DNA of 12,080 nt, taken from Desulfobacteraceae bacterium (GTDB taxonomy: Bacteria > Desulfobacterota > DSM-4660 > Desulfatiglandales > Desulfatiglandaceae). The DNA lies in assembly GCA_011048855.1 (NCBI GenBank), contig DSCZ01000599.1, positions 1 through 12,080 of the forward strand, written 5' to 3'. Positions 7,728 to 12,080 of this stretch are shown here, piece by piece (within the stretch, counting starts at the first letter, position 1; every line of letters begins with the position of its first letter). The notes beneath the pieces are model-generated. The model was not told the DNA's origin, made no database searches, and saw only the letters and a program-made list of their open reading frames with translations. Position numbers and translations under genes: made by a program.

Positions 7728-8156
7728 TTAAAGGTCCAGGATGACGCGCCCCAGCCAGTGGTTGCCGTCATTCCAGACCATGCTCTGATGGTACGTTACA
7801 GCTTTTACATCGAGTATCATCTCGTGGCGGGTGGGATCAAATCCGGCGACATCCAGCTCTGCCTCGAGAATGCACATGGAAACAAATTTTACGCGGGCTT
7901 CGACCGTCACCAGTTCTTCTCCCTGCAGGAGGTAGAGGATTTCTCCGAGCCATTTTACGAGAAGATCCGCCGCGTCGCCGCCTTCAAGCATAACCTTTTC
8001 TGTTTTGTCGGATTTTACCGGCGGGCCTGATACGATAAGCCGCACCAGGCCCAGGGCCGCGTTGCGGAAAAGGGATTTCAGATCGCAGCCCCGGGCTACT
8101 ATACCCATGTCCGCCGTGTGATCGATGATCTCAATTGGAATGTAATCAGTGTCCAT
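7728..8156 (-). CDS. Archease (RtcB-activating protein)
   Basis: A 142-residue archease. The N-terminal signature EIIDHTADMGI, the helix stretch DLKSLFRNAALGLVRLI, the middle DLLVKWLGEILYLL and the C-terminal LDVKAVTYHQ with end VILDL all fit the family (about 140 residues). Acidic residues D12 and D16 and the C-terminal Asp belong to the conserved metal-binding face. In archaea and eukaryotes archease speeds guanylylation and multiple turnover of RtcB; the adjacent rtcB on the same strand supports the same role here. The ATG is preceded by only a weak GGAT about 11 bases upstream. The gene is divergent from the small Cys-rich protein gene across 55 bases, which must hold both promoters. Confidence 0.95.
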   Translation of the reverse strand: MDTDYIPIEIIDHTADMGIVARGCDLKSLFRNAALGLVRLIVSGPPVKSDKTEKVMLEGGDAADLLVKWLGEILYLLQGEELVTVEARVKFVSMCILEAELDVAGFDPTRHEMILDVKAVTYHQSMVWNDGNHWLGRVILDL

Positions 8157-8187
8157 AAAAAAATTTTATCCTGTGAACATGCTGTTG

Positions 8188-8199
8188 TCAAAATTTTGA
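8188..8199. promoter_or_regulatory. Perfect 12-bp palindrome in the divergent spacer
   Basis: TCAAAATTTTGA is a perfect palindrome lying 2 bases before the GGAGG ribosome binding site of the small Cys-rich protein gene, in the 55-base spacer shared with archease. It could be an operator for a dimeric regulator. AT-rich palindromes of this size also occur by chance, so this is only a candidate. Confidence 0.25.
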
Positions 8200-8211
8200 T
8201 CGGAGGCTGCC

Positions 8212-8496
8212 ATGGAAATGACATGCATTTTTTGTGGAGAAAAGATAAAAATTTCGGAACGGGTTGTAAAAAGCGATGAATGCCCGCGCTGTGGCAGGGA
8301 TCTGCGGTGCTGTAGACAATGTGCGTTTTATGATCCCGGGGCTTACAATGAGTGCCGGGAAGTCTCAGCCGAGCAGGTGGTGGATAACGAACGGGCAAAT
8401 TCGTGTGAATATTTTACCCCGCGGGGACTGCAAGCCACAGCGGAGAGGCCGGGCGAGAATGCGAAAAGGGCGCTTGAAGCGCTTTTTAAGAAATAA
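8212..8496 (+). CDS. Small Cys-rich zinc-ribbon protein, function unknown
   Basis: A 94-residue protein with CxxC knuckles at C5/C8 (TCIFCGEKI) and C24/C27 (ECPRCGRDL), followed by a second cluster, C33, C34, C37 and C48 in CCRQCAFYDPGAYNEC, and C65 in NSCEYF. The first four cysteines suit one zinc ribbon and the second set suits another metal site. The C-terminus (KRALEALFKK) is helical and basic. I recall similar small proteins with the FYDPGAYNEC-type block in Deltaproteobacteria, but know no assigned function. GGAGG 5 bases before ATG 8212 is a strong ribosome binding site. It is divergent from archease and followed by a long hairpin 10 bases after the stop. Confidence 0.85.
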   Translation: MEMTCIFCGEKIKISERVVKSDECPRCGRDLRCCRQCAFYDPGAYNECREVSAEQVVDNERANSCEYFTPRGLQATAERPGENAKRALEALFKK

Positions 8497-8505
8497 TGAA
8501 ATAAG

Positions 8506-8552
8506 AAACGGACATTCCGATTTACAGGGGGTGTGAATCGGAGATTCCGTTT
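8506..8552 (+). terminator. Long hairpin after the Cys-rich gene; possible terminator
   Basis: Outer stem AAACGGA (8506-8512) with TCCGTTT (8546-8552), a 3x3 internal loop, then an inner stem TCCGATTTACA (8516-8526) with TGTGAATCGGA (8532-8542, one G-U pair) and a GGGGG loop: about 18 base pairs in all. It begins 10 bases after the stop codon at 8496. Only TTT follows, part of the stem itself, so it is not a classic intrinsic terminator. It may instead protect a 3' end or act as a factor-assisted stop. Confidence 0.45.
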
Positions 8553-8628
8553 ATCGGTTTGCAGCGCGGATAATTTTCCGATGGGTATATTATTTTCGAT
8601 GCAGGTCTTTTTAAAGGTGGAGAATTTT

Positions 8629-8652
8629 ATGTCCAGTGAACTTTTTCCATAG
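8629..8652 (+). other. Seven-codon ORF with a strong ribosome binding site
   Basis: GGAG (8619-8622) lies 6 bases before ATG 8629, and the frame reads MSSELFP then stop. It could be a leader peptide, the remains of a lost gene, or chance. No attenuator-type codon run or terminator pairing is seen after it. Confidence 0.15.
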
Positions 8653-8755
8653 CCGCCTCATTTGTGAGTTCTTATAACGCCGTCAATCTTTCTTTTTTAT
8701 AAATACTGTGCTTTAAGGCTGGAAATGAATCCCTCCGTCAGGATGCAATGGATGC

Positions 8756-8770
8756 TGGCATAAGTCTTGC
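8756..8770 (+). promoter_or_regulatory. Sigma-54-type -24/-12 promoter
   Basis: TGGCAT, five bases, TTGC: the GG and GC are exactly 10 bases apart and nine of ten consensus bases (TGGCAC-N5-TTGC) match. Transcription would start near 8782, about 50 bases before the gene at 8831. No adjacent enhancer-binding activator gene is in the window. If real, the two small genes downstream depend on RpoN and an activator encoded elsewhere. Confidence 0.55.
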
Positions 8771-8830
8771 CTAAGGTTTTGACATAACAGGAAACGAGTC
8801 CTGGTTCACGACCAACGGCGGAGACCGAAA

Positions 8831-9112
8831 ATGGCGCAGCGGGAGAGGCATGGTTCAGAGGGAGGACCAGTGCGTTTGCGAGGTATCATCGTCCCTGCAG
8901 ACTGGGATGAAAACGGTCGGGTTACGGTTGCTGCGCTGTCAACATTCGATGAGCAGATCTACAAGCTGGATATCGAAATGCCGGGCGATCAGCTCGAAGC
9001 TTTTTTGCGAAAGGAAGTAGAGGTGCTGGGTGAATTTGTCGGCGAGGGTCACAACAGGGTGCTCGCCGTCAAAAGTTGCTGCCGAAATGCAGATATACTC
9101 GAGGTGAAGTGA
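8831..9112 (+). CDS. Small conserved-looking protein, possibly OB-like; unknown
   Basis: A 93-residue protein that I do not recognise. The core (about 15-90) alternates short beta strands with turns: LRGIIVPADWDENGRV, VAALSTFDEQIYKL, a short helix around DQLEAFLRK, then VEVLGEFVGEGHNRVLAV. That order resembles a small five-stranded barrel such as an OB or SH3-like fold; this is inference from pattern only. Two adjacent cysteines (SCCRNA) lie near the end. GGAG 7 bases before ATG 8831 supports that start. An in-frame GTG at 8870 with GGAGG 4 bases upstream would give an 80-residue protein starting right at the core and is also credible. It is 3 bases ahead of the zinc-ribbon gene and is probably co-transcribed from the sigma-54-like promoter. 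Confidence 0.75.
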   Translation: MAQRERHGSEGGPVRLRGIIVPADWDENGRVTVAALSTFDEQIYKLDIEMPGDQLEAFLRKEVEVLGEFVGEGHNRVLAVKSCCRNADILEVK

Positions 9113-9115
9113 AGA

Positions 9116-9337
9116 ATGGCGAACAGGATTATCCTCTGTGCTCAGTGTGAAAAACCTTTCCAGGTTACCGATGCCGAGATTGAATTGATGGAATCAAAGG
9201 GGTTCAGCCTGCCTAGACGCTGCCCGGAATGCAGGCGTAAAAAATGTAAAGCCGCCAATAAAGCCGACGACAGCAGGTTTGAGGAGAAAAAAAAGAGACA
9301 TAAGCGGAAATCTTTGGAGCCGGACGATTGGTGCTGA
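9116..9337 (+). CDS. Small zinc-ribbon protein (probable zinc-binding domain family)
   Basis: A 73-residue protein. CAQCEKPFQVTDAEIELMES followed by KGFSLPRRCPECRRKK gives four zinc-binding cysteines (C8, C11, C36 and C39) around a short helix; this pattern, with F(Q/T)x(T/S)xxE, KGF and PxRCxxCR, is that of the small probable zinc-ribbon family. The C-terminal third (KKKRHKRKSL) is very basic, so RNA or DNA contact is possible but unproven. It starts 3 bases after the previous stop, so the two genes are probably translationally coupled. The upstream GAAG ribosome binding site lies inside the end of the preceding gene. Confidence 0.82.
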   Translation: MANRIILCAQCEKPFQVTDAEIELMESKGFSLPRRCPECRRKKCKAANKADDSRFEEKKKRHKRKSLEPDDWC

Positions 9338-9345
9338 GGTGCTTT

Positions 9346-9367
9346 CAGCAGCCCCTGAAGGGCGCTG
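9346..9367. other. Hairpin between convergent genes
   Basis: CAGC-A-GCCC (9346-9354) pairs with GGGCGCTG (9360-9367) across a five-base loop: 8 base pairs with one bulged A. It lies in the 48 bases between the convergent zinc-ribbon and dacB stops, where a two-way terminator is expected. Neither strand has a T-run after it, so the call is weak. Confidence 0.3.
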
Positions 9368-9385
9368 CAGGATGCAGGGACGGGA

Positions 9386-10654
9386 TCAATGCGTGGTTTC
9401 TGATTTGATCAAGGCGGCGGTGTTTCGACCGAGGCACTTGATTATCTTATCGGTGTTTTCGATATTTTCATTTATGAACAGCACAAAAGGGTGGGGTTTT
9501 CCCGGCTCCGGCTCCAGGTAGCCCGCCCGTGTCCTGATACCTCTCAGTGTGCCTGTCTTGTAGGTGATGCCGAATTCCTGCTTCAGCATGTAGCGGTACG
9601 GAGAGAAATGTCGCAGCAGGAGGAGCATGTCGGACGCACTGATCCGGTTTTCCCTCGATATCCCGGACCCTTCAACAATTTCCAGAGATGTGAGGCCGAA
9701 TACCTCGACGGCCAGTTTTTTTGCTGCCTGCAGAGATTTTTCGAGACTGCCCGGTGCCCCGAATTGGCGTGCGCCTGCTGCCAGGAACAGCTGGTTGGCG
9801 ACGAAATTGTTTGAAAACTCAAGCATTCTCTCTACAGCTTCTTCGATCGTCCACGGAGACAGAAACGTCATCAACAGTTCGGCATCCGGCGGAACGTTCC
9901 CGGATTTGACCCCACCCGCGATCGCGACCCCGTTTAGCTTTAGAAAATGAGAAAGCAGTTCCCCTGTATAATTTGCGGCTTCCGCTGCGTCATGGATGAA
10001 GGTATAGCGACCGCTGTGGTTTGCGCCAAGACGTTCCAGGCGGGCTTTGGCGTACTGAATAAGGGGGGTTTGATCTTCTGCGGAAACAAGCTTTCCTCCG
10101 GGTCCCGGAGCTATTTTGACGGTGTTGAAATTCGCCGAAAGCGCTCCCAACGGTGCATCATAGGGTTTGGATGAATAGTTGACACCCGGAATCGTGACTT
10201 CCGAAAAATACGAATGATCGACGACAATTTGTTCGACGCTGCGGGTTTTTACGGATACCGCTTCCGCCATTTCAAGGAGGGCCTCTGAGGTTAACAGGGG
10301 GTCTCCGAAGCCCTTGACATACAGGCATCTGTCTTTACCGATAAAGAGCATCGTGGGGAACCTGTGGGACGGCTCGAAGCTCCGGAGTACGGTGAGAGCG
10401 GTCAATATCTTAAGGGTGCTTGCCGGGATCCGGGGTTTTTTTTCGTTTATCGCATAAAGAATATGACCGGTAGGGCCGGCCAGGGCCGCTGCGTCATTCC
10501 CGGCGAGTGTTGAAAAACATGCTCCGGGGGATGCTGCGCTGCAAAGGGAAGATGTAAGGAGTAAAAGCAGCAGCGCAGCCGAAAACGGTGCGACGGTGTG
10601 GACCAGTCGTTCATGGCGGATATTTCGGGTCAAATTTTTATTTATCGGGTTCAT
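9386..10654 (-). CDS. dacB: D-alanyl-D-alanine carboxypeptidase / endopeptidase, PBP4 (S13) type
   Basis: A 422-residue periplasmic penicillin-binding protein that trims peptidoglycan peptides or cuts cross-links. A basic N-terminus and hydrophobic core (AALLLLLLTSSLCSA, about 26-40) form a signal peptide. The three active-site motifs are present and ordered: SxxK as STLK (S79-K82), SxN as SNN (281-283) and KTG (366-368). The block YDAPLGALSANFNTVKI is typical of the DacB/S13 family. It is somewhat shorter than E. coli PBP4 (477), and the insert after SxxK is reduced. The start codon lies inside the end of the upstream gene (17-base overlap), with AGGT 8 bases before it. Converges with the small zinc-ribbon gene. 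Confidence 0.93.
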   Translation of the reverse strand: MNPINKNLTRNIRHERLVHTVAPFSAALLLLLLTSSLCSAASPGACFSTLAGNDAAALAGPTGHILYAINEKKPRIPASTLKILTALTVLRSFEPSHRFPTMLFIGKDRCLYVKGFGDPLLTSEALLEMAEAVSVKTRSVEQIVVDHSYFSEVTIPGVNYSSKPYDAPLGALSANFNTVKIAPGPGGKLVSAEDQTPLIQYAKARLERLGANHSGRYTFIHDAAEAANYTGELLSHFLKLNGVAIAGGVKSGNVPPDAELLMTFLSPWTIEEAVERMLEFSNNFVANQLFLAAGARQFGAPGSLEKSLQAAKKLAVEVFGLTSLEIVEGSGISRENRISASDMLLLLRHFSPYRYMLKQEFGITYKTGTLRGIRTRAGYLEPEPGKPHPFVLFINENIENTDKIIKCLGRNTAALIKSETTH

Positions 10655-10949
10655 TTGTGTTTACCTGGTTGTTTTTGCCGGCGTTTTCCTCAGGGGGTGC
10701 GACCATTATCTGCTCTATGGAGCTTTCGATTGCAGCTATGCGTTCGACGGCGGAGGCTCGACGGTCTATGAACAGATGGAGTTTTCCCCTTATCCTGCAT
10801 AGCCCGCCGTTGAGCTTGAGGCCCGCGGCTTCCATCAAATCGTAATGTACCGTCAGCCCGATATCGGCGGCCCGGGATTCCAGGTCGTTCAGACGGTTCA
10901 TCAGGTGGACCGGGGGTTTTGCCTTAACCTTCTTTTTTTTCATCTTCAT
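10638..10949 (-). CDS. Unknown 103-residue protein overlapping dacB
   Basis: I do not recognise a named family. The N-terminus is very basic (MKMKKKKVKAKPP), followed by a helical part (LMNRLNDLESRAADIGLTV) and a compact core, MEAAGLKLNGGLCRIRGK then LHLFIDRRASAVERIAAI. The last 20 residues are polar and probably disordered. The GGLCRIRGKLHLFIDRR block, with its GG-C and DRR, looks conserved-domain-like, and I recall similar short proteins in Deltaproteobacteria without a function. No signal peptide or membrane segment is visible, unlike dacB. The stop overlaps the dacB start by 17 bases, so the two are co-transcribed and probably coupled. The ribosome binding site is weak; a second in-frame ATG at 10943 is possible. 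Confidence 0.75.
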   Translation of the reverse strand: MKMKKKKVKAKPPVHLMNRLNDLESRAADIGLTVHYDLMEAAGLKLNGGLCRIRGKLHLFIDRRASAVERIAAIESSIEQIMVAPPEENAGKNNQVNTNEPDK

Positions 10950-10969
10950 TCAGTCGGAGCCCGAATAAA

Positions 10970-11308
10970 ATGGATTTGAAGCCGTTGCCGAACTGTATTC
11001 TTATGGGCCGGCTTTTGCCCCGCGAGGTTCAGATTCTGTATCATAGCGCCGGAAAATTGGCAAACATTGCGATTGAAATCTTTTCCGATCTTGAACTTAC
11101 AGGCTCTCCTGTGGGAGCGATTTGTAATCGCGATATTGCTTCCCCTGCAGTTGCGGGCCAGGCCAAAATTCCATTTCGGCACTCCAGGGTGAACCGGGTG
11201 AGGGACGGTGTAGGAGTGTCGAAACGACGTTTTGACTTGATGCACCGTGCGGGCCGGATCGCGGTAAGAAACCGCTCCCACACCCGGAAGCGGCATGTGG
11301 TTTTGTAA
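10970..11308 (+). CDS. Doubtful ORF running through the REP-like element
   Basis: A 112-codon frame from ATG 10970, with GGAG about 10 bases upstream. The first 47 codons (MDLKPLPNCILMGRLLPREV, then IAIEIFSDLELTGSP) have protein-like composition. The rest is encoded by the REP palindromes and is Arg- and Val-rich like translated repeat. An intrinsic terminator begins 10 bases after its stop, so something on this strand is probably transcribed. It may be a gene whose 3' end was replaced by the repeat, the non-coding body of a small RNA, or chance. No family recognised. Confidence 0.25.
   Translation: MDLKPLPNCILMGRLLPREVQILYHSAGKLANIAIEIFSDLELTGSPVGAICNRDIASPAVAGQAKIPFRHSRVNRVRDGVGVSKRRFDLMHRAGRIAVRNRSHTRKRHVVL
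11110..11134 (+). repeat. REP-like palindromic element, forward copy
   Basis: TGTGGGAGCG head followed by a palindrome, GCGATT-TGT-AATCGC, ending CGAT. The GGGAGCG head plus palindrome is the pattern of bacterial REP elements. It is 21 of 25 bases identical to the inverted copy at 11258-11282. Confidence 0.75.
11164..11234. repeat. Central long imperfect palindrome
   Basis: CAAAA (11164-11168) pairs with TTTTG (11230-11234). After a 5x5 internal loop, TTTCGGCACTCC (11174-11185) pairs with GGAGTGTCGAAA (11213-11224) with one G-U pair. Its centre (about 11199) almost coincides with the midpoint between the two flanking REP-like copies (about 11196), so the three parts form one symmetric unit. 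The right arm, TGTAGGAG then GTCGAAACGAC, itself resembles a third degenerate REP. Confidence 0.6.
11258..11282 (-). repeat. REP-like palindromic element, inverted copy
   Basis: On the minus strand this reads TGTGGGAGCG then a palindrome GCGGT-TTCTT-ACCGC ending CGAT. Relative to the forward copy the stem pair A-T has become G-C, a compensatory change that keeps the hairpin. The two copies face each other across 123 bases, as in REP doublets (BIME/REPIN type). Confidence 0.75.
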
Positions 11309-11318
11309 AAGCGGACTT

Positions 11319-11346
11319 GCACCGGTGGGTTCCCGGTGCTATTTTT
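11319..11346 (+). terminator. Intrinsic terminator
   Basis: GCACCGG (11319-11325) and CCGGTGC (11333-11339) form a perfect GC-rich 7-bp stem with a 7-base loop, followed by TATTTTT. This fits a rho-independent terminator on the plus strand. The only candidate upstream on this strand is the 10970-11308 ORF or a non-coding transcript, since the nearest real genes upstream run the other way. Confidence 0.65.
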
Positions 11347-11432
11347 ATCAATAGTTTGATTCAGGCCCTGTTGGATTCGAAAATAATGGAACGTCGGCTC
11401 GAACGACAACCTGGATCGGCGATCACGACGGC

Positions 11433-11798
11433 ATGAGGTGTACGGTGGATCTTTCACGTTGTTATCAAATCCTGGATCTTCACGCGGACGCGACCATGAA
11501 AGACCTGAAGGAGGCCTACAGGGATGCGATTTCCGTCTGGCACCCGGACAGGTTTTCCGCAAATGCCAGGCTCAAGATGAAAGCGGAAAAAAAGGCCGCC
11601 CAGATCAACGAGGCCTACGAAATTGTTGCAGCTCATATAGCACGCCGAAATGAAGGGGTCAGGCAGGAGAGGGGTCCGCGTCGTTCCCGAAGCGGGGCTG
11701 GAGGAGTGGAGCGTGCTGCGGAGACCGGCACCCGGGTGGCTCTTCATGTGGGTTATGCTGTTTATTCAGCCATACGACGACTCACTTCTTGGAAATAA
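11433..11798 (+). CDS. Small J-domain (DnaJ-like) protein
   Basis: A 121-residue protein with an N-terminal J-domain (about 6-70): CYQILDLHADATMKDLKEAY in helices I-II, the HPD motif in VWHPDRF (37-39) and KAAQINEAYEIVAAHI in helix III. HPD is the residue set that stimulates DnaK ATP hydrolysis, so this should be a co-chaperone or recruiting factor. It lacks the Gly/Phe, zinc-finger and C-terminal domains of DnaJ. The remaining 50 residues are Arg/Gly-rich, then end in a short, mildly hydrophobic helix (VALHVGYAVYSAIRRL). The start is uncertain: ATG 11433 has no ribosome binding site, while in-frame GTG 11445 has GAGG about 6 bases upstream and starts right at the domain. Lies 28 bases ahead of the HAD gene. 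Confidence 0.88.
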   Translation: MRCTVDLSRCYQILDLHADATMKDLKEAYRDAISVWHPDRFSANARLKMKAEKKAAQINEAYEIVAAHIARRNEGVRQERGPRRSRSGAGGVERAAETGTRVALHVGYAVYSAIRRLTSWK

Positions 11799-11826
11799 TT
11801 TTATTCTTTGAGATCTCAAGATTTTT

Positions 11827-12080
11827 ATGGAAAAGAAATCATTGCTTGTTTTTGATATGGACGGCGTGCTCGTGGACGTTACAAATTCCTACCGGGAGAC
11901 GGTCAGGCGGGTTGCACGCTCGTTTTTTGAACAGAGCCGAGGGTCTGAGATTCTTCCGACCCCGCTTTTTCCGCTGGAAGACCTGGCCGAGGTGAAAAGG
12001 CGGGGCGGGCTGAACAACGACTGGGATCTGGCGTTTAAAATTATTTCCATGCTCTTTGCAAAGGTCGCCGCCCCGACGAC
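11827..12080 (+). CDS. HAD-family hydrolase, N-terminal part, cut by window edge
   Basis: Open frame of 84 complete codons from ATG 11827 to the window end. The HAD motif I nucleophile loop is clear: LLVFDMDGVLVD, with the Asp nucleophile and the second Asp two residues on. VTNSYRETVRRVARSFF follows, and KRRGGLNNDWDLAFKII gives a cap-region NNDW motif. The combination of VDVxxSYR and GGxNNDWD is that of a HAD subfamily IA group (TIGR01548-like) often seen near amino-acid or histidine genes, from memory. Motifs II and III lie outside the window, so the substrate cannot be judged. The ribosome binding site is weak. Probably co-transcribed with the J-domain gene. Confidence 0.87.
   Translation, partial: MEKKSLLVFDMDGVLVDVTNSYRETVRRVARSFFEQSRGSEILPTPLFPLEDLAEVKRRGGLNNDWDLAFKIISMLFAKVAAPT

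Larger units (their letters stand above)
8553..8830. other. Intergenic region, no substantial gene
   Basis: No convincing protein-coding gene lies here. It holds a sigma-54-like promoter at 8756-8770 and a seven-codon ORF at 8629-8652 with a good ribosome binding site. It also has a small inverted repeat, CAGGA/TCCTG, in the leader upstream of the gene at 8831. The 8660-8720 part is AT-rich. No tRNA or recognisable riboswitch was seen. Confidence 0.5.

Noticed and set aside
10588..10845. Plus-strand frames at 10588-10845 and 10596-10802
   Set aside because: Antisense to the dacB signal peptide and the 103-residue gene; the hydrophobic look comes from the complement of these stretches.
10946..11296. 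Minus-strand frame of 116 codons across the REP-like region
   Set aside because: Half of it is translated repeat sequence, the composition is unlike a folded protein, and it overlaps the start of the real 103-residue gene.
11041..11562. Minus-strand frame of 173 codons
   Set aside because: It crosses the terminator, the repeats and the J-domain gene in antisense; no recognisable motif.
11808..11819. TTGAGATCTCAA palindrome followed by TTTTT before the HAD gene, as a terminator
   Set aside because: A 12-bp palindrome with no proper loop leaves at most a 4-bp stem, and the T-run runs into the HAD start codon; more likely chance or a minor operator.

Overview
This window looks like a stretch of chromosome from a moderately GC-rich Gram-negative bacterium. 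The best guess is a sulfate-reducing or related member of the Desulfobacterota (old Deltaproteobacteria). The evidence is indirect: a PAS-GAF histidine kinase with a Cys-rich insert in its ATPase domain, an N-terminal MIISCEKCGTKF-type zinc ribbon joined to a DUF3426-like domain, several small zinc-ribbon proteins, an archease-RtcB pair, and REP-type palindromes. No rRNA, tRNA, CRISPR array, transposase or phage gene was seen.

Layout. (a) 1-938, minus strand: ribonuclease HI (rnhA) followed by a zinc-ribbon protein cut by the window edge. (b) About 940-1256: a very AT-rich spacer between rnhA and the divergent kinase gene. (c) 1257-5239, plus strand, a likely four-gene operon with gaps of 21 to 45 bases: PAS-GAF sensor histidine kinase, PaaI-like hotdog thioesterase, hypoxanthine phosphoribosyltransferase (hpt), and a zinc-ribbon/DUF3426-like membrane protein. 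(d) 5246-8156, minus strand: archease, the RNA ligase RtcB and a stand-alone GlmU-like nucleotidyltransferase, probably co-transcribed in that order. The last gene converges on the DUF3426 gene with only 6 bases between the stops. (e) 8212-9337, plus strand: a small Cys-rich protein, a 334-base spacer with a long hairpin and a good sigma-54-type -24/-12 element, then two small genes 3 bases apart (a possible OB-like protein and a zinc ribbon). (f) 9386-10949, minus strand: a 103-residue unknown protein overlapping the start of a DacB/PBP4-type (S13) D,D-carboxypeptidase. (g) 10950-11432: a spacer with two inverted REP-like palindromes around a central long hairpin (REPIN-like), followed by an intrinsic terminator on the plus strand. 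A doubtful ORF runs through it. (h) 11433-12080, plus strand: a small J-domain protein and the start of a HAD-family hydrolase.

How the genes fit together. Archease and RtcB form a recognised RNA-repair/splicing pair, in which archease promotes guanylylation and turnover of the ligase. The kinase has no response regulator next to it, so its partner lies elsewhere. hpt is purine salvage and rnhA removes RNA from RNA:DNA hybrids; both are housekeeping. The least ordinary material is the Cys-rich insert in the kinase ATPase domain, the REPIN-like element with its own terminator, the sigma-54-like promoter ahead of two small unknown genes, and the number of small zinc-ribbon proteins. I did not find a convincing new multi-gene defence or mobile system.
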